Assembly (NCBI RefSeq): GCF_902143515.1
Contig: NZ_CABFVD010000009.1
Location: 3,205 to 67,204 of the forward strand
Direction of reading: 5' to 3'
Length of the DNA stretch: 64,000 bases
Source of the DNA: Hathewaya massiliensis
Lineage (GTDB): Bacteria > Bacillota > Clostridia > Clostridiales > Clostridiaceae
The first letter of the stretch is position 1. Every line of letters starts with the position of its first letter. Under the pieces are notes generated by a model. That model did not search any database. It saw only the letters and a program-made list of their open reading frames with translations, and was not told where the DNA came from. Positions 17,745 through 27,052 of this stretch are shown here, one piece after another. Position numbers and translations under genes: made by a program.

Positions 17745-18668
17745 ATGAAATTAAGGAATTCTTTAAATTTTAAAACCTTATTTTCCATAATTTTTGTTTT
17801 AAGCGCAGTTTTTATTTTGTATACCTTATTTAGAAATAATACTAGGACTACTTTTAGTATGGTAGACAAGAATGAAATTATTCAAAAGGATCTAACAGGA
17901 GATGGTAAAAAAGATATATTATATATCAAAAGAAATAAAGATAAGTATTATCTACAAGTAAACACCAAGGATAAAACATATCAATTAGATCCTAGCAAAA
18001 ATTTAAATACTTTAGGAACACATTATGACTTCTGGCCCATGAATGTAACTTTAAAAGACATTAACAGGGATAATGTTCCTGAAATAATTATTCAAGGTAA
18101 CGAAAAAGAAGCACCTATATCACACATATTTTCTTTTGATAAAGGAAATTTTGAAAACATATTTAGTTCCAAAAACAACATCTTGGGTTTTATTGATACT
18201 AAAAGTAACCAGACCCCAAAGTTTTTATGTGGAAACTACTATAACGAAGAAATCTTTTTAAAAAACTATATGCTAGTTAATGGGAAACTCTTAGAATTTA
18301 ATTATAATAATCCAAAAAACTTTTTAGGTTCTGAACTTATACGTGATATTATTACTTTATTTATTAAAGAAGATGATGATGATAATATAAAAGAAAGGGT
18401 AGTATCAAACATAAATGAAAGTTTAATTACACCTATATTTAAAGAAAAAAATAGTGGCTATAAGTTTAAATTCCAAGATGCTTCTTTTGAAGATGTAGAA
18501 TGTGATAAAGATGGAAATTTACTTAATTTAAAATGGATATTAAACTTTAAAGGTACCATGGAAGGAAAGGATACTCAAATAACTTTTCAAGTAAACTTGA
18601 GACGTGAAAAAGATTCCAATGATAAGGAACACAAATATAAGGCATATTACTTTCAAAAGAAAATATAA
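17745..18668 (+). CDS. Membrane-anchored FG-GAP/EF-hand-like protein, function unknown
   Basis: About 307 residues with one N-terminal TM (LFSIIFVLSAVFILYTLF) and an extracytoplasmic domain. DLTGDGKKDILYI and DINRDNVPEIIIQG are calcium-loop phrases of the FG-GAP/VCBS repeat kind. The C-terminal half resembles no domain I recognise. The start is ATG 17745, since GGAGGTGAT stands 5-6 bases upstream; a TTG at 17730 overlaps it. It diverges from the solute-binding lipoprotein gene with a short shared promoter region. Confidence 0.72.
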   Translation: MKLRNSLNFKTLFSIIFVLSAVFILYTLFRNNTRTTFSMVDKNEIIQKDLTGDGKKDILYIKRNKDKYYLQVNTKDKTYQLDPSKNLNTLGTHYDFWPMNVTLKDINRDNVPEIIIQGNEKEAPISHIFSFDKGNFENIFSSKNNILGFIDTKSNQTPKFLCGNYYNEEIFLKNYMLVNGKLLEFNYNNPKNFLGSELIRDIITLFIKEDDDDNIKERVVSNINESLITPIFKEKNSGYKFKFQDASFEDVECDKDGNLLNLKWILNFKGTMEGKDTQITFQVNLRREKDSNDKEHKYKAYYFQKKI

Positions 18669-18688
18669 AAGGACCATAGGGTCCTTTT
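18667..18688 (+). terminator. Intrinsic terminator
   Basis: AAAAGGACC / GGTCCTTTT hairpin overlapping the stop codon of the FG-GAP-like gene. Confidence 0.75.
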
Positions 18689-18800
18689 ATATCCTTTTAT
18701 GTTTCCTCTTGGAGTTTTTATACAATCTTTACAAAACACTCATAAGGTTTTTATAGATTAACTTTCTATTAACTTAAAATCTAAGGCCTATTTTAAAATT

Positions 18801-19790
18801 TTAATTTACCTTTACTTCTTCTACATATACATCTTGTATTAAGTCCTCTGCTTCTTTCATTTCCATATTTTCTTTTACTACCTCTACTTCCTTAATCCTC
18901 TCAGGTTCTTGTTCTTCTTCATAATACTCTTCATAGTGTCTGTCATAAACTTTCACTATTTCCTCTAAAAATTCCATATCTTCTCCACTTAAAAGCGAGC
19001 TTACTATATTTAAAATTTTTGAAGATGGATATACTTTTTCTCCAATTTTTATATTATTATTATCCTTATAAATATGTTCAAAGTTAACTACTTTATTATC
19101 TTCTTTTTTATCTTTATCCTCATTTGCCTTTCTTGGTGTATGAAGATTTAATTGGCTTAATATATCCTTAACCTGTTCTTGGTCTACATTTTTAACTAAA
19201 TCACCTATATCACTTTCATTTAAATTCTTTAGTATTTCTGTAAAACTATCTTCAACTTTCTGACCTTGCATTGAAACTTTTTCTTTTTTATTTCCACCTA
19301 ATAACTTCGATAATATATTAAAATCTAAGTTTGTCAAAACTTGAAGTAAGGGATTCTGTGTTAAATTTTGCATAAACCAACCTAAAGGATTGTTTGTTAT
19401 GTTTCCATTGCCCTGTACAGGTCCGTTTCCATTCATTATTCCATTTACCATATTACCCATTATATTTGGCATCATATTGGGCATCATGTTATTCATCATA
19501 TTATTCATCATGTTTCTATTATTCATATTATTATTCATATTATTATTCATATTATTAATATCATTATTAGGATTGTTATTAGGACCGCCAAAGTTGCCCA
19601 TATTTTCTGAACTATTATTGTAACTTTCATTATTTATATTATGTTGGTTGTTTTGATTTTGCATCATATTATTCATCATATTATATCCGTTAATATTTTG
19701 GTCTTGCATACTATTAGGATTTTGGTTCTCCATATACCTTCTTTCTTTTTCATACTTTTCATACTTTTTATGCTTTTTTCGCTTTGACAT
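18801..19790 (-). CDS. Asn/Met-rich low-complexity protein, possibly spore- or surface-associated
   Basis: A 329-residue protein of unknown function. Residues 1-20 are Lys/Arg-rich. About 20-150 is almost entirely Asn, Met, Gly and Pro, with NNM and NMM repeats such as MMNNMMNNMMPNMMPN. Residues about 150-290 are ordinary (NPLLQVLTNLDFNILSKLLG, ESDIGDLVKNVDQEQVKDIL). The C-terminus is acidic (YEEYYEEEQEPERIKEVEVV). GAGAGGTGATATA before ATG supports the start. It sits directly downstream of the three Cys-rich genes, behind a hairpin, so a shared role is plausible. Such composition is common in coat or aggregate-forming proteins, but that is inference. Confidence 0.7.
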   Translation of the reverse strand: MSKRKKHKKYEKYEKERRYMENQNPNSMQDQNINGYNMMNNMMQNQNNQHNINNESYNNSSENMGNFGGPNNNPNNDINNMNNNMNNNMNNRNMMNNMMNNMMPNMMPNIMGNMVNGIMNGNGPVQGNGNITNNPLGWFMQNLTQNPLLQVLTNLDFNILSKLLGGNKKEKVSMQGQKVEDSFTEILKNLNESDIGDLVKNVDQEQVKDILSQLNLHTPRKANEDKDKKEDNKVVNFEHIYKDNNNIKIGEKVYPSSKILNIVSSLLSGEDMEFLEEIVKVYDRHYEEYYEEEQEPERIKEVEVVKENMEMKEAEDLIQDVYVEEVKVN

Positions 19791-19813
19791 TATATCACCT
19801 CTCTAAATTTATT

Positions 19814-19844
19814 AAATAAGGAGGGCTGTAAGCCCCCCTTATTT
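19814..19844 (-). terminator. Hairpin ending the Cys-rich cluster
   Basis: AAATAAGGAGGGCT pairs with AGCCCCCCTTATTT around a GTA loop. The T-run is weak on the minus strand, so termination may be partial and allow read-through to the Asn/Met-rich gene. Confidence 0.6.
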
Positions 19845-19856
19845 AAAATTTCTTAA

Positions 19857-20129
19857 TTAAGCACAAGGATTACAGCATGATAAATAGTAAAGTGCTATGA
19901 TAAACAATATACCTTTATCTATCCCAAATGATCTATTGCAATCATCATCGGATCCTTCGCCGAATAAACGATCTTTTTTTCCAAATTGCAATAATATTAA
20001 TATTAATATTATAAAGCATGGAAAATTACAGCAACTATTCCCTACACCTGCTGGTGCTACTCCTGTGCCCATAACTGGCATAACATAAGGATTGCTATCC
20101 ATTCTGCGTTTACAGCAACATCTTGACAT
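19857..20129 (-). CDS. Small Cys-rich membrane protein, paralogue 2
   Basis: About 90 residues. It starts MSRCCCKRR (ATG 20129, AGAGGAG upstream; an in-frame GTG three codons earlier is too close to that site). A Pro/Val/Gly linker leads to the core CCNFPCFIILILILLQF, an acidic DDDC stretch, then GIDKGILFIIALYYLSCCNP and CA at the end. There are two hydrophobic segments, each next to a Cys pair. It is clearly homologous to the gene immediately upstream. No enzymatic motif. Cys pairs at membrane boundaries suggest cross-linking or metal binding. Confidence 0.78.
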   Translation of the reverse strand: MSRCCCKRRMDSNPYVMPVMGTGVAPAGVGNSCCNFPCFIILILILLQFGKKDRLFGEGSDDDCNRSFGIDKGILFIIALYYLSCCNPCA

Positions 20130-20198
20130 ATAAAACACTCCTCTCTATTTTAAAATTTACTCTATATTTTCATAAAACTCTTATTCTTTTAAATTATA

Positions 20199-20543
20199 TT
20201 AAGCACATGGACTGCAGCAAGATAGATAGTAAAGTGCTATAATAAAGATTATACCTTTATCTATACCTCTTTCGCGTCCTCCTAATGAACAGTCATCATC
20301 ACAATGTCCTCTTCTCTCACCATTAAATTGAAGTAATATTAATATTAGAATTATAAAGCATGAAAAACTACAACATCCTTTACTAGCTCCTAAAATCCCT
20401 TGATTTCCACACCCTGGTCCTGCATAAGCTGGTGATACATAGTTTGGAGCTGTATAAGCTGGTTCTACATAAGTTGGTTGCATATACATTGGTTCACATG
20501 AATGTTTACAAACTTTTTTACACTTACAATGACATCTTGACAT
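20199..20543 (-). CDS. Small Cys-rich membrane protein, paralogue 1
   Basis: 114 residues. MSRCHCKCKKVCKHSC opens a Cys/Lys/His-rich head (residues 1-16), then a Tyr/Pro repeat tail (YMQPTYVEPAYTAPNYVSPA) resembling spore-coat tyrosine-rich sequences. The paralogous core is CCSFSCFIILILILLQF, HCDDDCS, and GIDKGIIFIIALYYLSCCSP ending in CA. AAAAGGGGGAAA precedes ATG. It probably shares a transcript with its neighbours. The function is unknown; a sporulation or envelope structural role is the best guess. Confidence 0.78.
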   Translation of the reverse strand: MSRCHCKCKKVCKHSCEPMYMQPTYVEPAYTAPNYVSPAYAGPGCGNQGILGASKGCCSFSCFIILILILLQFNGERRGHCDDDCSLGGRERGIDKGIIFIIALYYLSCCSPCA

Positions 20544-20569
20544 AAAATTTCCCCCTTTTAATTTAAAAT

Positions 20570-21232
20570 TTAATTACAACACTCTTTTCCTCGTCTAAAT
20601 AGACCGTCTCCTAGAAAACTTCCAAATCCTCCTCCACTACAGCAACAAAATATTATTAGGATTATAATAATGCACCATATTCCTCCAAAGCCACCTATAC
20701 CGCAACCATAAGGGTTGTAAGGCGGTGGTAAATATTGAGGTTGTTCTTGATTTAAGCAATCATTACAGCATTCGCAGCATGAGTCACAGCAATCAAACTC
20801 TGGCTCACAATCACATTGACATTCACAGCGATATTTTTTATATTTTCTCCAAGCTTTTCTGCATTTTTTCCGTTTTTTCCTAGAACAACAACAATCACAT
20901 CCACTATCATCACAAGGATTAAATTTGTTACATGGTTCACATTTGCAACAACATTCTGTATAACAATTTTCATTGTTATATCCGTAGTTTGGATAAGGTT
21001 GTGGATATGGTCCTTGATTACGACCTCCAAATCCAAACAAGTTTCCAAATGGTGAGCCTAAGCCTTGTCCGTAACCTCCACTACAACAGCAACATAGTAG
21101 TATAATAAAGAGTATAATTAAACCTATACTTCCAAAGCCGCCACCTGAAAAACCATTCATCATTCTGTTTACTGCATCTTCGTCTATATTCCCATCACAC
21201 ATAAATTGATTTAACATACTGTTTAGATCCAT
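20570..21232 (-). CDS. Cys-rich, Gly-rich membrane protein (two CCCC-flanked TM segments)
   Basis: 220 residues. The N-terminal 25 residues are polar. Then GGGFGSIGLIILFIILLCCC C SGGYG is a TM segment ending in four consecutive Cys. The middle (about 75-160) is a Cys-rich domain with CYTECCCKCEPCNKF, CDCCCS and CCDSCCECCNDC, interrupted by a basic RKKRKKCRKAWRKYKKYR-type stretch. The C-terminus repeats the theme (GIWCIIIILIIFCCCSGGGF). I count more than 35 Cys overall. It is the first gene of the cluster (AAGGGGG upstream of ATG). Function unknown. Confidence 0.78.
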   Translation of the reverse strand: MDLNSMLNQFMCDGNIDEDAVNRMMNGFSGGGFGSIGLIILFIILLCCCCSGGYGQGLGSPFGNLFGFGGRNQGPYPQPYPNYGYNNENCYTECCCKCEPCNKFNPCDDSGCDCCCSRKKRKKCRKAWRKYKKYRCECQCDCEPEFDCCDSCCECCNDCLNQEQPQYLPPPYNPYGCGIGGFGGIWCIIIILIIFCCCSGGGFGSFLGDGLFRRGKECCN

Positions 21233-21378
21233 GGACTTTCCCCCTTTCAGAAGATTTTATTCCTTAAATTTTTTTCTTTTGTTCTAGGCTTTTCTTAAGC
21301 CTTATACTACATACTATTCTCTACATAAACTTTTGACACAAAAGATAATAAAAAAATTAATAAAAAAAAAAAATAATA

Positions 21379-21412
21379 AGAGCCATAGGATATTCTAATA
21401 CCCTATGGCTCT
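21379..21412 (-). terminator. Intrinsic terminator, engB
   Basis: A perfect 11-bp stem AGAGCCATAGG / CCTATGGCTCT followed on the minus strand by a very long T-run. It ends the lon-engB transcript. Confidence 0.9.
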
Positions 21413-21425
21413 ATGCTTAATTAAT

Positions 21426-22019
21426 TTACTCATCTACTTCAACACCCTTAAAAATTTCCTCTATAACTTCATCTACTCCAAGTTTCTTTAAGGATGAAAA
21501 TTGAAATATATTTTGTTCCTGCGGTAAGTTTAAGGTTTCCCTTATAATTTTAAGATTTTTACTTATTTCATTTCTTTTAAGTTTATCTATTTTAGTTGCA
21601 ACTATAATAGGTTCTATGTTAAAGTGATTTATCCACTCATACATTAGGACATCATCTTCCGTAGGTTTATGTCTTGAATCTACTAGAAGAATTATCTTTT
21701 TTAGGTTTTTCCTATTTACAAGATACTCTTCCATGATTTTGCCCCACTTTTGTTTTTCTGTCTTAGATACCTTGGCATAGCCGTACCCTGGTAAATCAAC
21801 AAAGTGATATTTGTTATTTATTAAAAAGAAATTTATTAGTCTAGTCTTTCCTGGAACTCCACTAACTTTAACTAATTTTCTTCTATTAGTTAAGGTATTT
21901 ATTAAAGAAGATTTTCCTACATTAGATCTTCCAACAAAAGCAACCTCAAATGTATTCCCCTCAGGGTATTGTTTTGATGTTACTGCAGAAGACATAAACT
22001 CAGCTTGTTTAATTCTCAT
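21426..22019 (-). CDS. engB: Ribosome-biogenesis GTPase EngB/YsxC
   Basis: About 197 residues, TRAFAC-class GTPase needed for 50S subunit assembly. G1 is [10 protein letters not shown]2 region [15 protein letters not shown]3 DLPGYG, G4 ATKIDK and G5 FSSLKK. The start is ATG 22019: lon supplies TTGGAGAGAATAAAT in front, and the gene overlaps the lon stop by 11 bp. A TTG at 22034 is less likely. Coupling to lon is conserved in Firmicutes. Confidence 0.94.
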   Translation of the reverse strand: MRIKQAEFMSSAVTSKQYPEGNTFEVAFVGRSNVGKSSLINTLTNRRKLVKVSGVPGKTRLINFFLINNKYHFVDLPGYGYAKVSKTEKQKWGKIMEEYLVNRKNLKKIILLVDSRHKPTEDDVLMYEWINHFNIEPIIVATKIDKLKRNEISKNLKIIRETLNLPQEQNIFQFSSLKKLGVDEVIEEIFKGVEVDE

Positions 22020-24375
22020 ATTTATTCTCTCCAATTAAAGCATTATTAATTACTTCCTTAGCATTGCTTACAGTTATAAAATCAATTCTATTTTTTATTG
22101 CTGCGGGAATCTTATTAATATGCTTCTCATTTTCCTTTGGTATTATAATTGTATCTATGCCTGCTCTATAAGCAGATAAGGCTTTTTCTTTAAGTCCACC
22201 TATTGGAAGTACTCTACCAACTAAGGTGACCTCTCCTGTCATTGCCACGTTATGTTTAACTTTCCTTCCACTTAAAGCTGATACTAATGCTGTTACCATG
22301 GTTATTCCAGCAGAAGGTCCATCTTTAGGCACTGCCCCTTCAGGTACATGAATATGGATATCCGTATCCTTATAAAAATCTTCCCTAATTCCAAATTCTA
22401 AAGCATTTCCTCTTACATAACTATAGGCAGTTTTTGCAGACTCTTGCATTACCTCGCCAAGCTTACCTGTAAGCTGCAACTTTCCATTTCCCTTCATTGT
22501 GGTTACTTCAACAGGTAGTGTGTCTCCACCATATGCTGTCCAAGCAAGTCCTGTAACCACTCCAACCTTATCTTCCTTATCTATAGCATCATAAGTAAAT
22601 ATTTCTGGTCCTAAATATTTTCTAACATGATTTACTGTAATATTTAGGTTTTCCTTCTTTTTATCCTCTAATTCAGTTATAGCTTTTCTAATTACAGAAG
22701 ATAATGTTCTCTCTAGATTTCTAACTCCTGATTCTCTTGTATAATTTTCAATAATAACCTTTATTGAAGCATCGGAAATATTTATAACTCCATTATCTAC
22801 ATTGTGTTCCTTTAGAGATTTTGGAATTAAATATTTAGTTGCAATATTTAACTTTTCATCAAAGGTGTACCCTGAAACTTCTATAATCTCCATTCTATCT
22901 AATAATGGTCTTGGTATAGTGTCCAATGTGTTTGCAGTAGTTACAAACATTACCTTTGAAAGGTCAAAATCTAATTCTAAATAGTGATCTCTAAAAGTTG
23001 AATTTTGTTCTGCATCTAAAACCTCTAATAGAGCATCTGCAGGATTTCCTCTGAAATCATTGCTCATTTTATCTATTTCATCTAATAAAAATAGTGGATT
23101 TTTAGACTTAGCCTGTTTCATTCCATATATAACTCTTCCCGGAATTGCTCCTACATAGGTTCTTCTATGGCCTCTAATTTCAGCCTCATCCCTAACTCCA
23201 CCTAAAGACATCCTAACAAAACTTCTGTTTACTGATTTTGCTATGGACTTTGCAATAGAAGTTTTACCAACCCCTGGTGGCCCTACAAAACATAAAATTG
23301 GTGCATTTAACTTAGGACTTCTTTTTCTAACTGCTAAGTACTCTATAACCCTCTCCTTAACATCTTCAAGTCCATGATGATCTTGGTCTAAGATTTCTCT
23401 AGCCTTTTTAATATCTAAAGTATCCTTAGTTACTTTGTTCCATGGAAGATCTAGTACCCAATCTAAATAAGTTCTTATAATAGAAGCTTCTGAGGAATAA
23501 CCTCCAGATAATTTTAATCTATTAAGTTCGTAAAGAGCTTTTTCTTTTACATCTGTAGGAAGTTTTGCTTTTCTAATTTTTTTCTCATATTCCTCTATCT
23601 CTTTAGTTTCTTCGTCCTCTTCTCCTAATTCTTCCTGTATTGCTTTAAGCTGTTCTCTTAAAAAATATTCTTTTTGAGATTTTTCAATTTTACTTTTAAC
23701 CTTAAGACCTATTTTCTTCTCAACCTTTAAAACTTCATTTTCATTTAGTATTAATTTTAAAAGCTTTTCTAATCTATCGTATACATCTTCAATTTGTAGA
23801 AGCTCTTGTTTATCTTCATTTTTTAATATTAAATATGAAGCTATACTATCTGCAAATCTGCCCTCTTCCTCCATTTCCTCAAGAGTAAGTACAGATTCAG
23901 TAGATACACTTCCAGATAACTTAACATATTCTTCAAAAGAAGTTTCTACTAATCGTATCATAGCTTCCATTTCTACTTCTTCCTTTGAATACACATCTTC
24001 TATTTCCTTTATATTAACTTTAAAGAAAGGTTCTTTTTGTTCATAGTTAAGTATTTTAGCTTTATATTTACCTTCTACCAATACCCTAACAGTATCACCA
24101 GGTAGTTTTAATAATTGCTTAATTATACAAACAGAACCAACCTTATATACATCCTCTTCATCAGGTTCTTCTGTCTTTGCTGCCCTTTGACTTACAAGAA
24201 ATATTTCTTGGTCTTTTACCATAGCCTCTTCTAAAGCTTTAATTGACTTTTCTCTTCCAACATCAAAATGTATAACCATATTAGGGAATACTGTAATTCC
24301 TCTTAATGGTATCATGGCCATAACTTTATTTGTATTCTCTATTTCTACTGTGTTTTTTTCTGATTTTTTTTCCAA
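22009..24375 (-). CDS. lon: ATP-dependent protease Lon (LonA)
   Basis: 788 residues, full length. It has an N-terminal LON substrate-binding domain ([20 protein letters not shown]), a coiled-coil region ([20 protein letters not shown]), an AAA+ module with Walker [10 protein letters not shown] and Walker [11 protein letters not shown], and the protease domain with catalytic Ser in DGPSAG and Lys in [10 protein letters not shown]. It degrades misfolded and regulatory proteins in the cytoplasm. The start is TTG at 24375 with a GGGGGAGAAGAA site. Three copies of the dispersed repeat lie between it and clpX. Confidence 0.95.
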   Translation of the reverse strand: MEKKSEKNTVEIENTNKVMAMIPLRGITVFPNMVIHFDVGREKSIKALEEAMVKDQEIFLVSQRAAKTEEPDEEDVYKVGSVCIIKQLLKLPGDTVRVLVEGKYKAKILNYEQKEPFFKVNIKEIEDVYSKEEVEMEAMIRLVETSFEEYVKLSGSVSTESVLTLEEMEEEGRFADSIASYLILKNEDKQELLQIEDVYDRLEKLLKLILNENEVLKVEKKIGLKVKSKIEKSQKEYFLREQLKAIQEELGEEDEETKEIEEYEKKIRKAKLPTDVKEKALYELNRLKLSGGYSSEASIIRTYLDWVLDLPWNKVTKDTLDIKKAREILDQDHHGLEDVKERVIEYLAVRKRSPKLNAPILCFVGPPGVGKTSIAKSIAKSVNRSFVRMSLGGVRDEAEIRGHRRTYVGAIPGRVIYGMKQAKSKNPLFLLDEIDKMSNDFRGNPADALLEVLDAEQNSTFRDHYLELDFDLSKVMFVTTANTLDTIPRPLLDRMEIIEVSGYTFDEKLNIATKYLIPKSLKEHNVDNGVINISDASIKVIIENYTRESGVRNLERTLSSVIRKAITELEDKKKENLNITVNHVRKYLGPEIFTYDAIDKEDKVGVVTGLAWTAYGGDTLPVEVTTMKGNGKLQLTGKLGEVMQESAKTAYSYVRGNALEFGIREDFYKDTDIHIHVPEGAVPKDGPSAGITMVTALVSALSGRKVKHNVAMTGEVTLVGRVLPIGGLKEKALSAYRAGIDTIIIPKENEKHINKIPAAIKNRIDFITVSNAKEVINNALIGENKYEN

Positions 24376-24419
24376 TTCTTCTCCCCCTAACTACACCTAA
24401 GTAAATAATCAATTTATAT

Positions 24420-24547
24420 AAACAGAGTTTTCCACTTTAGAGTGAATTTTGCCCATCATGAAGCTTATAACTCCTTATCCATAGACCTTACTGCCTCTAA
24501 TTACACTTTAAATAAGATAATAGCATTTTAGAGCAGATAGTCCTAAG
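24420..24547 (-). repeat. Dispersed intergenic repeat, copy A
   Basis: AAACAGAGTTTT (24420-24431) matches the left motif AAACAGAGTTCT. The right part ACTGCCTCTAATTACACTTT..CATTTTAGAGCAGATAGTCC matches the right motif. It lies just upstream of the lon start. Confidence 0.6.
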
Positions 24548-24796
24548 ATAACTTGAAATATAATTTCTATTTTAAATTAAAACTAAACACTTTGACTAAT
24601 ACATTATACCTATAAAAGTATACTTTTTCAATTAACTTTCAATATTATCTTTAAAATTTATACCTCGTTATTATAATTTTAGTCTACTTCTAGAACTTTC
24701 CCAATAATAATATATTTTTATTCTATATTCTTAACTATTCTGTATTCTTTCCAAGTTTTAAATTTCATATACTTAGAAATCCTTATTCAGGTGCAT

Positions 24797-24856
24797 AGCC
24801 GCCCTTCGATGCCACTTTGAATAAAATGGAAGTATTAGAGCCACTAGTCATAGGGT
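24797..24856 (-). repeat. Dispersed intergenic repeat, copy B
   Basis: CCACTTTGAATAAAATGGAA then GTATTAGAGCCACTAGTCAT match the family core. It lacks the AAACAGAGTTCT left part. Second of three copies between clpX and lon. Confidence 0.65.
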
Positions 24857-24908
24857 AAAAATATTAAATAAAAAGGGTGAGAATATTTTCTCACCCACTA
24901 AATCTATT

Positions 24909-24988
24909 GTAAACAGAGTTCTTAGTTTCAGAGGAACTCTTTACTCCCAATTTAAATAATATGAGAGTTTAGAGCAGCTAGTCATCAG
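24909..24988 (-). repeat. Dispersed intergenic repeat, copy C (full-length)
   Basis: AAACAGAGTTCTTAGTTTCA, then ACTCTTTACTCCCAATTTAA, then GAGAGTTTAGAGCAGCTAGT. It has both halves and ends next to the clpX stop codon. Each half can form a hairpin: AGAGTTC/GAACTCT, and CTCTTTACTC paired imperfectly with GAGAGTTTAGAG. Confidence 0.7.
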
Positions 24989-24989
24989 A

Positions 24990-26282
24990 CTAAGCTGTTT
25001 CTGGTCCTTTTAGCTCTTTCTTTTTCCTAGGTTTTACTATAGGTGTTCTAATTCCACCTTCAGCAATTTCTAACTTAGGTTTTTTATCTTTAATTGTATC
25101 CTCAGTAATAATTACCTTTTCAATGCTTTCATCTGAAGGAATCTCAAACATTATATCTTTCATAGTTTCTTCTATTATAGCTCTAAGTCCTCTTGCACCT
25201 GTATTCCTATCTATAGCTTCCTTTGCAATGGATATAAGTGCTTCTTCTTTAAACTCTAGCATTACATTATCCATTTCAAATAACTTTGTATATTGTTTTA
25301 CAAGTGAATTCTTAGGCTCTTTTAATATTCTAACAAGTGCCTCTTCCTTTAGAGATTCTAAAGTAACTATAATTGGAAGCCTTCCTACAAATTCAGGTAT
25401 TAAACCAAATTTCAAAAGATCTCCAGGCATAATATCCTTTAATAATTCTCCAACATCTTTTTCAGACTTTGATTTAACTTCAGATCCAAAACCTATAGAA
25501 GTCTTTCTAGTTCTCTTTTCTATAATCTTATCTACTCCAGCAAAAGCACCACCACATATAAATAATATATTTGATGTATTTATTTGAATAAATTCTTGAT
25601 GAGGATGCTTTCTACCACCTTGTGGTGGAACAGCTGCAACAGTTCCTTCTAATATCTTAAGCAAAGCCTGTTGAACCCCTTCTCCAGATACGTCTCTAGT
25701 AATAGATGGATTTTCAGACTTTCTAGCAATTTTATCAATTTCATCAATATAAATTATACCTTTTTCTGCTCTTTCAATATCGTAATCTGCATTTTGAATT
25801 AATTTAAGCAAGATGTTTTCAACATCTTCTCCAACATAACCAGCCTCAGTTAATGTTGTAGCATCTGCAATAGCAAAAGGTACATTTAAAAGTTTTGCAA
25901 GAGTTTGTGCAAGTAGAGTTTTTCCTGAACCTGTAGGTCCTAGTAATAATATATTACTCTTTTGAAGCTCTACATCCTCCATGCTTACATTGGAACTAAT
26001 TCTTTTGTAATGATTGTATACAGCAACAGCAAGAGATTTCTTTGCCCCTTCTTGCCCTACTACATATTGGTCTAAATACTCTTTTATTTGAGAAGGCTTT
26101 GGAAGATTTTCAAGATCAATATCTACTCCTTCATCTAACTCATCTGCGATTATTTCTGAACATAACTCTATACATTCATCACAAATATAGACACCAGGAC
26201 CTGCTATTAATCTTTTTACTTCTTCCTGACCCTTACCACAAAAGGAGCACTTTAGCTGTTTCTTGTCATCAAATTTCGCCAT
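24990..26282 (-). CDS. clpX: ATP-dependent Clp protease ATP-binding subunit ClpX
   Basis: 430 residues. The N-terminal zinc-binding domain [14 protein letters not shown] (C12, C15, C34, C37 region) recognises substrates. The AAA+ core has Walker A GPTGSGKT, Walker [12 protein letters not shown], the pore-loop GYVGEDVE and the sensor region GARGLRAI. It unfolds proteins and feeds them to ClpP. It follows clpP by about 20 bp, the normal Firmicutes order. Confidence 0.97.
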   Translation of the reverse strand: MAKFDDKKQLKCSFCGKGQEEVKRLIAGPGVYICDECIELCSEIIADELDEGVDIDLENLPKPSQIKEYLDQYVVGQEGAKKSLAVAVYNHYKRISSNVSMEDVELQKSNILLLGPTGSGKTLLAQTLAKLLNVPFAIADATTLTEAGYVGEDVENILLKLIQNADYDIERAEKGIIYIDEIDKIARKSENPSITRDVSGEGVQQALLKILEGTVAAVPPQGGRKHPHQEFIQINTSNILFICGGAFAGVDKIIEKRTRKTSIGFGSEVKSKSEKDVGELLKDIMPGDLLKFGLIPEFVGRLPIIVTLESLKEEALVRILKEPKNSLVKQYTKLFEMDNVMLEFKEEALISIAKEAIDRNTGARGLRAIIEETMKDIMFEIPSDESIEKVIITEDTIKDKKPKLEIAEGGIRTPIVKPRKKKELKGPETA

Positions 26283-26301
26283 CTCTACACCTCACTAAGG
26301 C

Positions 26302-26886
26302 TTATTTCTTATCTATTATAACATCATCAATTAACCCATATTCTTTTGCTTCTTGTGCAGTCATAAAATAATCTCTTTCAACATCTTGTTTAATCTTCTC
26401 TAAGGGCTGACCTGTTCTTTCACTTAAGATTTGATTTAAAGTATCTTTTATCTTTAATATACGTTTTGCATGTATATCGATATCTGTTGCTTGCCCTTGG
26501 AATCCACCTAATGGTTGGTGAATCATTATCTCACTATTTGGCAGTGCAAATCTCTTTCCTTTAGCTCCTGCTGTAAGAAGGAATGATCCCATTGATGCTG
26601 CCATACCAATACAAATTGTTGATACATCAGGTTTTATATATTGCATTGTATCATAAATAGCCATACCTGCTGTTATGGAACCTCCTGGACTATTTATATA
26701 AAGATAAATATCTTTATCTGGGTCTTCTGATTCTAAGAATAATAATTGAGCTACAATTAAATTAGCTGAAACATCAGTTACTTGTTCTCCTAAAAAGATT
26801 ATCCTATCCTTTAATAATCTTGAAAAAATATCGTAAGATCTTTCTCCTCTGCTTGTTTGCTCTACTACAACTGGTACTAAACTCAT
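26302..26886 (-). CDS. clpP: ATP-dependent Clp protease proteolytic subunit ClpP
   Basis: 194 residues, standard length. Catalytic Ser is in [11 protein letters not shown], His in MIHQPLGG, and Asp in the ERDYFM region. The N-terminal [20 protein letters not shown] is the conserved propeptide and axial-loop region. It forms the tetradecameric proteolytic chamber and is co-transcribed with clpX. Confidence 0.97.
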   Translation of the reverse strand: MSLVPVVVEQTSRGERSYDIFSRLLKDRIIFLGEQVTDVSANLIVAQLLFLESEDPDKDIYLYINSPGGSITAGMAIYDTMQYIKPDVSTICIGMAASMGSFLLTAGAKGKRFALPNSEIMIHQPLGGFQGQATDIDIHAKRILKIKDTLNQILSERTGQPLEKIKQDVERDYFMTAQEAKEYGLIDDVIIDKK

Positions 26887-27003
26887 TTTTATTCCCCTCC
26901 TTTAATTATATAGCAAAATTCACTAATAATTAAATTATTGACCAATAATTTAAGTTTTATTAAAATTTTATCATTTTTAACAAAATTTCTTTATTTTTTA
27001 AAA

Positions 27004-27028
27004 GTTGCCAGAATATTTTTCTGGCAAC
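27004..27028 (-). terminator. Intrinsic terminator, tig
   Basis: Perfect 10-bp stem GTTGCCAGAA / TTCTGGCAAC followed by a T-rich stretch on the minus strand, between tig and clpP. clpP-clpX therefore probably has its own promoter in 26890-27000. Confidence 0.85.
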
Positions 27029-27052
27029 CCTAATTAACTTGATTAATATTTA

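Noticed and set aside
20752-21055. Overlapping frames on both strands within the Cys-rich gene
   Set aside because: The Cys-codon-rich sequence leaves other frames open by composition; only the 220-residue frame has a ribosome site and membrane logic.
24376-24989. A structured RNA such as a T-box, riboswitch or 6S RNA between clpX and lon
   Set aside because: No conserved motif of those RNAs is visible, and the region resolves into three copies of the dispersed repeat.
25123-25587. 154-codon open frame antisense to clpX
   Set aside because: Ser-rich translation typical of a shadow frame; clpX is certain.
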